Source of the DNA: Nematostella vectensis
Taxonomy: Eukaryota > Cnidaria > Anthozoa > Actiniaria > Edwardsiidae
Reading direction: 5' to 3'
Length of the DNA: 60,000 bases
Assembly: GCF_932526225.1 (NCBI RefSeq)
Contig: NC_064041.1
Location: 15,100,951-15,160,950, forward strand
Shown here: in pieces, positions 35,390-50,200 of the stretch
How positions within the stretch are numbered: the first letter of the stretch is position 1
Layout: each line of letters begins with the position of its first letter
Position numbers and translations under genes: made by a program
The notes under the pieces: model-generated
Seen by the model: the letters and a program-made list of their open reading frames with translations, nothing else
The model's database searches: none
What the model was told of the DNA's origin: nothing

Positions 35390-37224
35390 ACTAGCTGGCT
35401 TGATAAGCCGGCAAGAGCATCAAACCATTGATGATACACAACCGAGTTCGCCCTCGTAAATCAACCCAGTTGAGGCCGACATATTTCAACAGCATGCAGA
35501 GTAAAATTTGGGCGATGTCGAACTTCCCGTAAAAATTCCTTGATAAAGCGGCACAAAAATTCAGTAAATGACACAGATTGATGGCGTTTCGGAAACTTGG
35601 GGGAGGAAATGCGTAAAATAATACGAAGGAGATTTGCGCTTGGCTGCAGGTTTTTAGCTCAAATGAAACTCGATGGGCCGGCTAGCTTGTCAGCGGTATA
35701 TAACAACAAAACAAGATAAAAAACCTAGGGGAGGGGTGGGCTGGTGGCAGGGTTGAACATTACGTGACAGCATTGAACATTCGTGACAGGAACTTAGTCC
35801 AGACCTGGGGGACTAAGCAAAGCTTAAACATCTAAATTTGCAATTTGCTTTGTTTAGATATCCAAACTGTGTCTTAAATCAACTTTGACCAATGGCCTTT
35901 TAAATGTATTGATATGATTGAGACGTTAAATCTATTGATATGATTGAGACGTTAAATGTATTGATATGATTGAGACGTTAAATGTATTGATATGATTGAG
36001 ACGTTTTAGCGACGCTTGTACCCTGTGGTTTTGCTCCGAAATGGAAAAATCACATATTTCAGGATGTTCCACCAAAGGGATTTTTTGGAAAGTTTTAGTA
36101 TGTTAACTAGGTTGTATCACTTGTTCAAAATCCGCTGAGAGAAATTCTATTGCAATTAGTTCCACCTGGGCCATGAAAATTTTGTTTTCCCATTTGAGCG
36201 GACTGAATTTCCGGTATACCCCCATTATGTATCTTTTTTTACTCTGAGCGAACCTTCAAGCCGGGTTGGGGGGGGGGGTGGGGGGGGGTTCATCCGAACT
36301 CCTTAAGCCCCCCTGGCTACGGGCCTGGACTGGACTATAAATGCAAAGCAAAAACATTCAAGTTTGCAGTAGTCCAGCTAAGTACAGATACACTAACACA
36401 AAATGTGTGTGGAACTTTAACATATAATTTATTATTGCAAGAGCATCAATTATGAGAAGCAGTTAGGAGGTATTGCTTAAAAAACATGATAAAGACTATT
36501 GTTGTCTCCACAAAAAAGTTTTGTATGGGATTGTTGGCCTTAACTCCTCCACTGCTCAGTATTTTTATTTCTTAAATTCTCCCCATCTGAAGGGCAACTC
36601 CACCATACATACTATACATACAAACAATATTACATGTACAAATTTCTCCTTTTTGTGTATGTTTATTTGTTGAAAATGCATAACTTGTAATTTTGAACAC
36701 TTGTAAACAATACAGAAGAAAACCCCATAATACTACCTCTTTATTTAAAATCAAGACAATGCTTTATAATAATAATACATAAATAAACATAACATGTAGC
36801 GCAATGCTTGGTCGTTAATCATTTACTAATACAGGAACCATATAGAATTTGGGTCCAAAGGACATGACATAACCATATACAAGCGCATGGGGAGGACAAT
36901 TGAAATACCCAACAAGGGTAGGCTAAGAAAAAAATGGACTCTCTAAAGGGTCTCTCCTCCCCCCTTGCCCCCTCTCCATCAGAATATTTCATGAGCACTC
37001 ATTTTTTTTTTTGTTTCCTCTTCAGGCCTTGATGATAAATAAATTGTAATGCATAAAAAATTAAATGGGTGCAAAGCACTATCTTCATGCCATGGATCTT
37101 AATCACCCTATCACAGGAAATAGATAGTTTCCATCCTACTAAAGGAAAAGATGGCTTTTACATTTTAATTCTCCTCACACCATGGCAATGATTCATAAAT
37201 ATACCTTCTATGATTCCCTTTTTA
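35390..37224. other. Promoter side of EVI5-like and 3' flank of PHPT1
   Basis: Contains the EVI5-like 5' leader/promoter, a four-copy 26-bp repeat (TTGATATGATTGAGACGTTA) at 35910-36005, a poly-G stretch at 36265-36290, and the PHPT1 3' flank with ATTAAA on the minus strand at 37164-37169. No other gene seen. Confidence 0.5.
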
Positions 37225-37941
37225 TCAGTAACCATCATTAGAAAAAGTTATTTCTGTGTAGTTTGGATAGACAGCCTTTAACTTAGCTACTGAGATTTTG
37301 TGGTCAGCTCTTCCAAAACCCTGGAATGATAAGCAAATATTATATGTAATCAATCAGAAATGATAAAAAAAATGGTATTAACAGAGCAATGGGAACACTA
37401 TAGTATTTTGTAGAAAAAACTAGGTCGTCTTCAAAGATGTAAACAAGAATAAAAAGTTTTTTTTTTCAAGCTTAGAGCTCTCTTGCAGATATTAAACATT
37501 GTTCAATGTTGTTCATTGAAATACTCTAGTGTGACTAGGACTCACCATCGAGAAGCCATAAACCAAGATCTTTTTTTTTGCGGCATTGTGGCGAATCCTT
37601 CCTCCACCGACACACTCTGTACCCAGTCCTAGTTCCTCTATGCCAGGCTGGACTCTTTCATAAATATCAGCTGAGAAATGAAATAAACCATTACTTACAT
37701 AAGTATACTTAATAGTTTAAGTATTAATTTCTGAATCAAGCATAGAGACAAAGAGGGTAGTCTGTTTCAATCTGTTATTTGTACCATGGAAATCGGCCCA
37801 TTCATAGCCCCTGACGATATTTTTCTCTTTATCCCCATCTGTTATCTTCAGTAAGATGTATTTAAATATACCACTTTCATCGATATCAACATCGGGAATG
37901 GCGTCTAGTTTTGGTGAATGGTCTTCCCTTTCGGCCGCCAT
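37225..37941 (-). CDS. PHPT1: PHPT1, phosphohistidine phosphatase (Janus family)
   Basis: Three exons, in transcript order: 37941-37785, 37670-37546, 37320-37225. Total 378 nt, 125 residues, the same length as human PHPT1. Conserved blocks: IPDVDIDESGIFKYIL, IVRGYEWADFHADIYER, GLGTECVGGGRI, ILVYGFSMGFGRADH and the TFSNDGY end. The catalytic histidine of the family (His53 in human) corresponds to His52 in DFHADIYE. It removes phosphate from phosphohistidine (and phospholysine) in cytosolic proteins. It is divergent from the GBP-like gene, with 354 bp between start codons. Confidence 0.95.
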
Positions 37942-38295
37942 ATTGGATAAGGCGGGGAGTTGGGTCTACTTGATAGAACAACTTTTGTGATTGGTTTATT
38001 GATTATAGGGTCCGGGTTCATTGATAATTCAATTTCAAATGATCCTAATCAACACCTAAACACATTATAGAGGGTAAATTTGAATTAATGTTTGGATGAT
38101 AATGATGATATATTCCAATATAAATTTTTCTTCTTATTTTTGCTATAACATACCTAATACAAGCCGCTCCCCTATTGGTCATATTTTAATTCTGAATGGC
38201 CAATAAGATTGTCGCTACTAATTGTCTGCCAAATTCGAAGATGAACTTTCTGCGACTTGTCAGAAATTTGTATTTGTCAGGGAATCGTGTCAGAA
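37942..38295. promoter_or_regulatory. Shared intergenic promoter of PHPT1 and the GBP-like gene
   Basis: 354 bp separate two divergent start codons. The segment has ATTGG at about 37990 and 38174-38178 and CCAAT at 38200-38204, i.e. NF-Y boxes in both orientations, and no obvious TATA box. This fits a bidirectional promoter; transcription start sites are not visible from sequence. Confidence 0.55.
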
Positions 38296-41200
38296 ATGTG
38301 CGCTAAGTGGATTATTTTTGCTTGGGGATTACTAAGTTTGATTAAAGCTCAAGGTAAGTAGATACTTCATAAGATTAGTTGCGAAACAATCTCAATCTTC
38401 CGCATCCAACTTTGTATTCATTCAAATTCGTTGTTGCGCGACCTTGGCGAATCCAAAATCCTTGTCTCGTTTGTGAATAGCGCGTAGTCAGACACAAGCT
38501 TTGGGGGCGGTTCGTCTGGTTTTGATTGTTTGGTTTGATTGACTACGCGCTATTCCCAAACGAAGAAAGGAATTTTTTGATTCTGGGAGGTCGCGCAACA
38601 ACGAATTTGGCTATAAATTTCATTAACGTTTTGATAACGATCCAACTTTGGAGAGTTTTTTAAATGTAACCATTTACTTGGCACTTATTCCACAGAATTG
38701 GTGGGATGAAAGTTTAAATAAATTTTACGAGCTTTAGATGGCTATTAAATCAAACCAAAGATCGGATTGCAAGTGTTTATTTTAGTCATTGTAGCGCGAC
38801 ATTCCTGCTCTCAATCAATCATTGATTTTGTTTGTCCATGCTATTGCCACATTCATTATGACTATGTACTCATTCCATTACAATGTGCTTTTTGTACCCT
38901 TACTGCCTGGCCGTTAGAAGGAAAATAAATCAGCACAAGGTTGAAATGTTTTCTTGTGAAAGCAAGAGTAGTTTTGCTGACGTTTCGAAAGTTAGCTTTT
39001 CGTCGTTGCAAAATAATTCTGTTATTGGCATTTAATCTATCTGTACAGATACTTGTATTTCTACCTGCCTTTTAGTCTGTCTGTAAGTCTATCCAGGTCT
39101 GTCCGTCAAGCTGTATGTCCGTATAAAACATCCAATATGATGTATGTATGTCCATCTATGTCGTCCTTTATTATTTTTCTTTCAGAAGTTTGGTTTTCAA
39201 TAGGAGTACTTTCCTATGCAGTTATATGACCTCTGTCATGCTATGTGCTTGTTGGTTTTGCATGACATTTTATTCAGTATATGTACTTTTGGCTGTCAGT
39301 AGGATGGTGGGAAGGTCTCTTGGCCACCCTGGTGTGCCACTGTTGAAATGTTAGCTGTTATGTGTTGATTTAACTTTGTTTTTCTGTGTAGCAATCAGTT
39401 CAAGCCATGTCGGAAATAAAAACAAAGATTGCCATGTTGATCGCACATGTAGTTCATTCCATGGCCCGAAGCCAGAAACATACAACAGCCCAAGTCCTGG
39501 AAAGTACAAAGCTTTTAGGAACTTTGAGTTCCAAGAACAGTCCCAGTCCTCTCAGATAAATTCATGGAGCTCAATCAAAGAACTGGACAAACCTGTTCAA
39601 CTTGTTTATCCAGACCAGAGCTCACACAAGCAACTAGTTCTACACAAAGAGAACCTTAGGCTTCTTCAGCTTATACAAGGTGAATAATAGCTAAACTTCT
39701 CTGAGAGTAGAAAAGTGAGAAAGCAGTTATATGCGCAGTCACAGAGGGTTGTAAGGGTCAAGCCATTAGACGTGTCTTCTAGAGTCAGGATTTGTACAGG
39801 TATGGTATCATATGGAAAAAAGATAGCTTTTGATGATCCCTCAATAAGAAAATGATGCACGTTTTGGTAGCTGTGCAGATGTGCGCAGGGATGTGGGTGT
39901 GTGTGTTGGGGGACCATACCAATCCTCTGAAATATCCTAAGGTCTACCCCTAGTGAAGGGGGAGCATAGTGACAGGTTGACAGATCAATGGTTGATAAAC
40001 GATGGTTCTTTGGGCTCCATGGAAACACTATTAAATTAAATACTATGAAATGATGTCCTTTGGGGGCAGAAAATTAAGGGAGATGTTGATAAAATTCAAA
40101 ACCTTAACCACCCTTTGAAAAATCCTGGATCTGCCACTGCAAGAACACAAATTTTACAAGAACGTTTGATATTTTACAGTCCTTAAAGGGATGTAACATT
40201 TCCACTTGCCCTATTTTTGTCAAAAATACCTTTTTTTCTCACAGAGCCCATAGCCACAGTAGCAGTGGTTGGTAAGTTCCATACTGGGAAGTCATTCCTG
40301 CTCAACCAGCTGATGGGCAAACAAGCAGGGTTTGGAGTAGGACCATTTGTGAGACCAGAAACTATGGGGATCTGGATGTGGGGAAAGGTAAAACTTAAAA
40401 ATTATTCTGCGTAGTTGAGGGTTTAGAAATAGAGGGGAAGTAGGGGGGGGGGTTGCATGGGTGAATAATGGTTTGTAGTGTTATTTCAGGAAATAATGAG
40501 GAATGATGAACACCGCACCACTCTTACTTAGACTTATTAAATGCCCCTTGATATTTCAGATAAATATGTTGTGTTTGTTGAGTGTATTGAACCACATAGC
40601 GAATGGAGATGGATTAGAAATAGTACTTGAGGTTTTGGTACAGAAAGTACGTTTATCAAAAACCCAGAAATTGAAGAGTAAACCAGATCCAACAATGTTT
40701 TTAAGAACATCTTTCTTACCAGAACACTGCAAGCCGCCGATATTATCCATCGATAGGAAGAAATTCTTTGTTATTTCAAGAAAAAAATGAGTAGTCGATA
40801 ATATCCATCAATAGGTGGAACTTTCGTTATTTTAAGAAAGAAAATGAAGGGTGAAAAGGGTGAAGGGTGAAGAGGAAAAAAGTAATGGAGGGAAAGATTA
40901 GACGTGGAGAAAAAGAGTGTTAACGAACCAAGTAACTGTGAGTAACCTTGATTTCTCCCATCCCTGCGTCCGGTCCTTGATCCTAATTAACGGTATTAAA
41001 ATGTTTTACAAAATAAGTTTGAAAAATTTCAGCCGTTAAAGATAAAGCTCCAAGATGGACAGGAGGTCGCACTTGTATTTCTCGACACTGAAGGTAAAGA
41101 CACACTAGAACAACCAACTGTTAGATTTATTAAAACACCGCATAGATGAATGTTTTCTAATGATATAATAACACTTAATAAATCAGAAAAGGTTTAGAAA

Positions 41201-44200
41201 AAAGCCCAGAGAGATGGAAAACAGCTCGGAAATGTTAAAACTTTTTTAAGCTGAAATCTTTACTGTAACCAATGGCATTGTTGATATTTAAAGACTGTCG
41301 ACCAACCGCGTCTTTGTAATTGTTTGCATTTGAAAATGCGAAGGATGTTTATAAATGTGAGACGGTGTTGTGTGTGTATTTGTATTCCTAGGGTTTGCCG
41401 CGACGAACGTCTCAGAAAGCTACGATGCCAAGGTGTTCGCTGTTGCTACCCTTCTCAGCTCATACCTGATTTATAACTCGGTGAAGGTGCGCCATTGATA
41501 ACTAAGAATATCGACCAGACAATCTTTTTTATTGTTTACAGATTAAGAAATACAACTGCCTATTCGCAAAAAAAAAAAATGACCAACCTTGATTTCAGTC
41601 TAGAAGGGTTTCTGTAAAATTCGTGGGTAAAGGGTTTGCGCAAGAGGATTGGCAAAGAGTTTGTTTAAGAGTATTGGGGAAGGGGTTGCACAATAATTTT
41701 TTGCTTAACGCGTCAATAATGACGACTATTGGTGGTGGGTGAAAGGGGTGCCCGTAACGGCAGCATCCGATGCACACGCCTAGCACTTGTGGCACATCTA
41801 ATCGGAGCGTCAAATTTATCGGCTGCGGTCTGTATGATGCTATGCCAAACACAGCCATCTCCCCATCTTCTCGCCTCTGTTGATATTTTTGTCCTCCCTC
41901 GCTGTAGATCATTGACCAGGGAGACATTGACTATTTAGAGCTCCTGTCACGACGTACACAGGTTCGTTTATTTTAGCCCTTCATTGATCTATGCACCTGA
42001 TAATCTATTTAAAAAAACGCTGTCAAATGTCAAATAACAGTTTACTGTGAAAATATACTATGCATCTCGTAGTATTGCAGAAAAATATTGATATATTATG
42101 TTATTTGTTTACTTGTCATCACCATATATGTTCTTATACCTAATACTAATATGTTCTAATACCCATAAGCGCTGACAACGTCTAAGGAGGGGGGCGTAAG
42201 GGGGGTGCGAAACCCGCAAAACCGCAAAGAAACCGCACAGAAAAACGCAAAAAACCGCAAAATAAAATACTAGAAACGGCGGCAGATTTAAGGCAAAGAC
42301 GCATCACCGCGCAAACCCTTACGCCCCCCTCTCTAAGGGGTATACACTCCAATATCAATATTACGAACTGTACACTACATCTCAAAATTCTCGCAAAGAT
42401 TTTTGCAAATTTTCGCGCAGTGTTCTTTCGCATTTTGACATAACTTTGCTTTCGAGATTGTGTTGATTCGTCACACATTCCAAAGTGACAAACATTTACG
42501 AGTTACCTTTTTTATTGTCAAATTCAAGCGAAAAACGTTACAGCGACGACAAATGATCACGATGCGTTAGAATTTTTTTGGAAAATTGTCTGATGCTCTA
42601 TGATTCTTGTCACCAACAGCTGTTCGCCCTCAAGTCCCAGATGTCAAAAGCAAAATGGAACAACGACTTCAACCACGATTTGCTTAAATTCCCACCACTG
42701 CTTTGGGTAGGTCAAACAAGCTCAAAACTTCTCCTGATTGGTGACCTTGATTCGCGATTATGTAATGAGAATTAACATTGGGTAGGACAACACACTCAAA
42801 ACTTCTCCTGATTGGTGACCTTGATTCGCGATTATGTAATGAGAATTAACATTGGGTTGGACCACACACTCAAAACTTCTCCTGATTGGTGACCTTGATT
42901 CGCGATTATGTAATGAGAATTAGCATTGGGTAGGACCACACACTTAAAACTTCTCCTGATTGGTGACCTTGATTCGCGATTATATGATGAGAATTAACAT
43001 TTGGTTGGACCACACACTTAAAACTTCTCCTGATTGGTGACCTTGATTCGCGATTATGTAATGAGAATTAACATTGGGTAGGGCAACACACTCAAAACTT
43101 CTCCTGATTGGTGATCTTGATTCGCGATTATATAATGAGAATTAACATTGGGTAGGGCAACACACTCAAAACTTCTCCTGATTGGTGACCTTGATTCGCG
43201 ATTATGTAATGAGAATTAACATTGGGTAGGACCACACACTTAAAACTTCTCCTGATTGGTGACCTTGATTCGCGATTATGTAATGAGAATTAACATTGGG
43301 TTGGACCACACACTTAAAACTTCTCCTGATTGGTGACCTTGATTCGCGATTATGTAATGAGAATTAGCATAAGTTCGTCACAACCGCTTGGTCTCATTAA
43401 AGCCTAATTTTCACCAGTTTACTTCCGGTCGATTACGTAACAATCTCCAATGATTTTCAAAATTGTGAAAGCTGTGTGTCTATGAGGATGTGATTGATAA
43501 TTTATAGCGGATGGCCTGTTAAATAGAGTGGATTCTTATAGATTCTATTGTCATTCAACGGTCGAGGTTTTCGTCGGATCTCCGGAAGTAAACTAGTGAC
43601 AATGCAGTTATAACTTCATAATCAAAGTCAGTCATTACGATTTTGATCGGAAAGTGACTAAGGTTCTTAACACAGGTGGTTCAAGACTTTGTGCAACTGA
43701 CCGAGAATAACGAAGACCCGACGTCATGGCTGCACAGATTACTGGCATCCCCTGCTAAAGACAGCGAGGAACACGCTATTAGCCTCAAAGGTAAAGCACA
43801 GGTATCCCAACAATCCGGGCTGCTTAGTAATAATATTGTGCTTAGATCTTATTTTAAAGACAACCAAGTACGTGTATTAGCCTCAAAGGTAAAACGCAGG
43901 TATCCCAACAATCCGGGCTGATTAGTAATAATATTGTGCTTAGATCTTATTTTAAAGACAGCCAAGTACGTGTCATTAGCCTCAAAGGTAAAGCGCAGGT
44001 ATCCCAACAATCTGGGCTGCTAAGTGATCATACTGGGCTGGTATCTCATGCTTAAGACAGCGGAGCACACGCCAGTATCCTCAAAAGAAGATACTGCTTA
44101 TGAACTTTCTACATTTTATTGGGCTTTCTTTGGAAAAAAAACACAGAAATTCCAACAATCCAGGCAGAAAAAAAATATTTTTTTAGGGTATGAAATTCGA

Positions 44201-47200
44201 CAACAAACAAATTTTTAATACCTCATACCGATGGAATCTCACCCATATAGTATATAGTGTAACTCGAGCTTTGTTTTTGTTTTAGCTATTTTTCCGAGTG
44301 TAGAGTGCCACACCCTGTTTTTCCCTGCGACAAAGAAGGCCATCTTACAGGACCTATCCAAGGTGATATCCTTATCTCAAATGTCACAAGGCCATCTTAC
44401 AGGACCTATCCAAGGTGATATCCTTATCTCAAATGTCACAAGGCCATCTTACAGGACCTATCCAAGGTGATATCCTTATCTCAAATGTCACAAGGCCATC
44501 TTACAGGACCTATCCAAGGTGATATCCTTATCTCAAATGTCACAAGGCCATCTTACAGGACCTATCCAAGGTGATATCCTTATCTCAAATGTCACAAGGC
44601 CATCTTACAGGACCTATCCAAGGTGATATCCTTATCTCAAATGTCACAAGGCCATCTTACAGGACCTATCCAAGGTGATATCCTTATCTCAAATGTCACA
44701 AGGCCATCTTACAGGACCTATCCAAGGTGATATCCTTATCTCAAATGTCACGTCACATCAAGTTTCCTTGCTGTTTTCTTGCATGCTTTTTTTTTGTTGG
44801 TAGAAGATGTATATTCCCGCATATGTCCACTCGGCATATGTGAAATTTTGTGCTCTTTGTGTCTGAGCTAATGTCACACTTGACGTATGTGACGCTAGAA
44901 ACCTTATGTCACACTTGACGTATGTGACGCTAGAAACCTTATTACCTTACGTAACACTTGACGTATGTGACGCTATAAACCTTATTACCTTACGTAACAC
45001 TTGACGTATGTGACGCTTTAAACCTTATGTAACACTTGACGTATGTGACGCTAGAAACCTTATTACATTAACAGGCACGTGAAGAAGACTTGACTGAAGA
45101 GTATCGAGAAGAGAGAGATGAGCTGCTTGAGAAGATGAGGAGATCTATCAGACACAAGGGGAAAAACGGTACATAAGACACCAAGGGAAAAGACAGTGCA
45201 TGAGACAAACACACACAACATACACATAGGGGACAAACACACACAACATACACATAGGGGACAAACACACACAACATACACATAGGGGACAAACACACAC
45301 AACATACACATAGGGGACAAACACACACAACATACACATAGGGGACAAACACACACAACATATAGACACAACCCACGAGTAGAAATGAGGTACACACTAA
45401 CCCTCCCACCCCTACCTTGTGCCCACACACACTCACACCACACATATACCCTACATGTACCCTATACCCCACACACACTCACACCACACATATACCCTAC
45501 ATGTACCCTATACCCCACACACACTCACACCACACATATACCCTACATGTACCCTATACCCCACACACACTCACACCACACATATACCCTACATCTACCC
45601 TGTACCCCACACACACTCACACCACACATATACCCTACATTTACCCTATACCCCACACACACTCACACCACACATATACCCTACATGTACCCTATACCCC
45701 ACACACACTCACACCACACATATACCCTACATGTACCCTATACCCCACACACACTCACACCACACATATACCCTACATGTACCCTATACCCCACGAGTAG
45801 TAAAAACGGTACACGCTAACAACACCGCGAATCATATTTCGTCCTGTAAAACAGGGTGTTAAAAGAGGTTGTGTCACACGCCCGTTCGCGCCTGCGAACC
45901 AAACCGCACGGACGGAAGGCTTATCTGATTAATATTTTTTGGAGAAGTACGTGAGCGTGTTTACGTGTAGGTAGATGATGACGACAACGACGACGACAAT
46001 GATGATGATGATGATGATGATGACGACAACGACGACGACAATGATGATGATGATGATGATGGATGATGGATGATGGATGATGGATGATGGATGATGGATG
46101 ATGGATGATGATGGATGATGGATGATGGATGATGGATGATGGATGATGATGGATGATGATGGATGATGATGGATGATGGATGATGATGGATGATGGATGA
46201 TGATGATGATGGATGATGATGATGATGGATGATGATGATGATGGATGATGATGATGATGGATGATGATGATGATGGATGATGATGATGATGGATGATGAT
46301 GATGATGATGATGGATGATGATGATGATGGATGATGATGATGATGGATGATGATGATGGATGATGATGATGATGGATGATGATGATGATGGATGATGATG
46401 ATGATGGATGATGATGATGATGGATGATGATGATGATGGATGATGATGATGATGGATGATGATGATGGATGATGATGATGATGGATGATGATGATGATGA
46501 TGATGGATGATGATGGATGATGGATGATGATGGATGATGATGATGATGGATGATGATGATGATGGATGATGATGATGATGGATGATGATGATGATGGATG
46601 ATGATGGATGATGATGGATGATGATGATGGATGATGATGGATGATGGATGATGATGGATGATGGATGATGATGGATGATGGATGATGATGGATGATGATG
46701 ATGATGGATGATGATGATGGATGATGATGATGGATGATGATGATGGATGATGATGATGGATGATGATGATGGATGATGATGATGGATGATGATGATGGAT
46801 GATGATGATGGATGATGATGATGGATGATGATGATGGATGATGATGATGGATGATGATGATGGATGATGATGATGGATGATGATGATGGATGATGATGAT
46901 GGATGATGATGATGGATGATGATGATGGATGATGATGATGGATGATGATGATGGATGATGATGATGGATGATGATGATGGATGATGATGATGGATGATGA
47001 TGATGGATGATGATGGATGATGATGATGGATGATGATGATGGATGATGATGGATGATGATGGATGATGATGGATGATGATGATGATGATAATGGATGATG
47101 ATGATGATGATGATGGATGATTATTTTGTCCGCAGGATCTCCGATCACTGGTCCCGAGTTGGCGTCTCTTCTTGAGATTCTTGTAGAAGCTGCAAACGAA

Positions 47201-50200
47201 GGTTCCCTCGCTCAGGTAAACTACCTGCCTGTGGAAGTCTACAACGCTTCTGTCTCGGGTTATCCGCGATAGTAGGTCGCAAGCCTGAAGCCTCCCAAAA
47301 TTGAATCTCCGAGTGCCTCAGTTTCAGATTCTCGCCCTTTGCATTTTCTTATACCGCCCAGGGGGGATGGGGGAAGGGGGTGTTCTCAGGTTCTAGTGTT
47401 TGGATTATTCGAAAAAAGATAAACTATTCTAGGATTGGGGTCGTGGGGGAGTAGCAGAACCAAAAAGGGAGTTGCAGAGCCACATATATAGGGGGAGGGG
47501 GTGGTAGATATATTCTAAGAGACTAACTGAGCCAAACATTTAGGGGAAAGTGGGTGGAACAATCCCGGGAGGCAAAAATAGAAAGTCATAGAAAATTCAA
47601 GTCCCCTCTCCCTGCTGCTTTGAATAGACGAGTGTCAAGTTGTCTTGCCTATCGAACTGGCTTGTGCTCTAGATCCCAAGCCGTTGGAATACATTTCTAG
47701 AGAAACTTGAGCGCACCGCTAATGAGGACTGCTTGGAGTTCTACGAGGGAGAGATGGCTCTGCTGCACAACAAGTACGATCACGGTGAGCACATCCGGGT
47801 CTCTAGCGCCACGTGATGCTGGCGCCATGCACGTGTGATGATCACGTGGCTCCGCTATTATTTTATCTTTATCTTATTGACCCTAATTGAATTAGCTTGA
47901 CCAACAATTCGTTCCAATGTTTAATTGCTCTTTCTGTATATTCTTCCATTCTTATAACAACTTCGATTGATCTTAACTAACTTGTCCAACCATTCGTTCC
48001 AATGTTTAAGATATTCTGTACATTCTTCCAAGCTTATAACAACTTCAATTGATCTTAATTAACATGACCTGTTTGTCTATCCTTTGTTCACAATTTTTAT
48101 TGGCGTTTATGTACAAGCCGAGTTTAACTTTATTCCTTTTCAGGCCCCATTCCTCCAGTTGAACTTCAGGTGAGATTAAAACGACATATACATCATATCA
48201 GGTGATCCGATCCAATATGTACTTTTAAGTACAAACTTCACCTTTTAAGTAAAAACTTCACTTCTCCGGTGGCAGAAACTATGTGTTAATTGAACCGGTG
48301 AGTGATGAGACTTTTTCTAAATTCTGTCAACAGTTCTGTAAAAATCTCTTAGATGACATAAAAAGGAATCGACTGTAGATGTAGACAACGTAGATGTAGA
48401 TTTGGCGAGGGGTTAGGGCCAATAGCATATACAAATTGTCTAATAATTGCTTCGTACCCGTCAATTCTCTGCCGACAGATTCCCCTTTCTTTACTTCAGC
48501 CTTTGCATTATCGTTCCTCTCTAGTTCGTCAGATACGCTAGCGCGGCACGAAATTGAATTGATTAGAAGCTCGACCCCCCGTTTACTGTTGAACAACTCT
48601 ATGGTCGAACCTCAACAGAACCAGAATGGTGCGACACTGGCAAGCCGTTTAATCTGGGCCTAACTCGGCTTTATCAAGAGTAGGATTAATAAAGAAAGAT
48701 CGCAAATGTTTAATTGTTCCCCCGCCAGGAATGGCATGAGATCGCCCGCGACAAGGCCGCTAAGCTGCTTTCACATTTGCTGTTCGGGTGAGCTGCTGTA
48801 AAATAAATCAAATAAATTTGTTGTTTTGAGTTGTTTTAAGTTCCTTTTTGTCGCTTGTAGCATGTTCGCGCTCATCATTTTTTGCTGGTATTGACGTAGT
48901 CGTTCGTTCGTAGGCACGGTTGCATTTGTTGTCGATGCCCAATTTTGATTTCTTATTTTATTAGTTATTGTTGTTTATGTTGACGATTGCAGATGTATTT
49001 GTATATACGTTTTTGTCTCATTCCCCATATCCGCTTTTTGTCTCATTCATCATATCCGCTTTTTGTCTCATTACCCATATACGCTTTTTGTCCCAATCAC
49101 ATTTTCAGATTGGGTAACGCTACGGACGACTCCTCACGCAGCTTGAGCCGACGGGTGGAGCAGAGCCACGAAAAGGCGGTCGACATGAACGACAAGAAGA
49201 CGATGCTGATGTGCAGCGACGTGCAGAGGAGAATTGAGGTAAGGGGAACCTTGGTTTTCGGGGCAAACTGCAAGAGCATAATATACATGGCTAGCAGAAT
49301 AACCTTGTTATGTTGACCATTTACAAAAAAAATGCCCCACCCTTTTTTTCGCCCCTAAACCTATTGCCCTATTTATACCTCTTAAAGAACCATCGCCTAG
49401 AAAATGAAAAACAGGCTGGAGCCTGAAATCATTAGTTAGTTTTACTGACTAGAGGGAAGCGAAAGTTCGTGTTTGGGATAACTCTAAGAAGTTACGTTAG
49501 CTCATGGAAGAATCTTAAATTGTCAAACTTCATCATGGCTATTGTAAATAAAAAGAATGTTTTCTTTTTACTTCTCTAGCTGGACGCAGAAGAAGAAATG
49601 GACCACGTGCAGCTTCCGGTGACCTCGACACTCATCCGCGAGGTTTTCAGTAATGTGGAGGCAACAAGCACCAAGAAATACGCGTAATGATGATGGTGAT
49701 CATTATGATGATGATGATGGTGGTGATGATGTTGGTGGTGATGGTGATGATGGTGATGGTGGTGATGGTGATGGTGATAGTGGTGATGGTGGTGGTGGTG
49801 GTGATGATGGTGATGGTGATGGCAATGGTGATGGTGATAGTGGTGATGGGGGTGGTGGTGGTGATGATGGTGGTGGTGGTGATGATGGTGGTGGTGATGA
49901 TGTTGGTGATGATGGTGGTGGTGGTGATGGTGACGGTGATGGTGATGGCAATGGTGATGGTGATGGTGGTGATGGTGATGGTGATGGTGATGGTGATGGT
50001 GATGGTGATGGTGGTGGTGGTGGTGATGGTGGTGATGGTGGTGATGGTGGTGATGATGGTGGTGATGGTGGTGATGATGGTGATGGTGATGGCAATGGTG
50101 ATGGTGATGGCAATGGTGATGGTGATAGTGGTGATAGTGGTGATGGTGGTGGTGATGGTGGTGATGGTGGTGATGATGGTGGTGATGATGTTGGTGGTGA

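Noticed and set aside
39666-40028. 120-codon minus-strand frame between GBP-like exons 2 and 3
   Set aside because: No family resemblance; it lies in an intron whose flanking exons splice in phase on the plus strand.
45961-47148. 395-codon Ser/Ile/His frame on the minus strand
   Set aside because: Translation of a GAT/GGAT microsatellite inside GBP-like intron 10.
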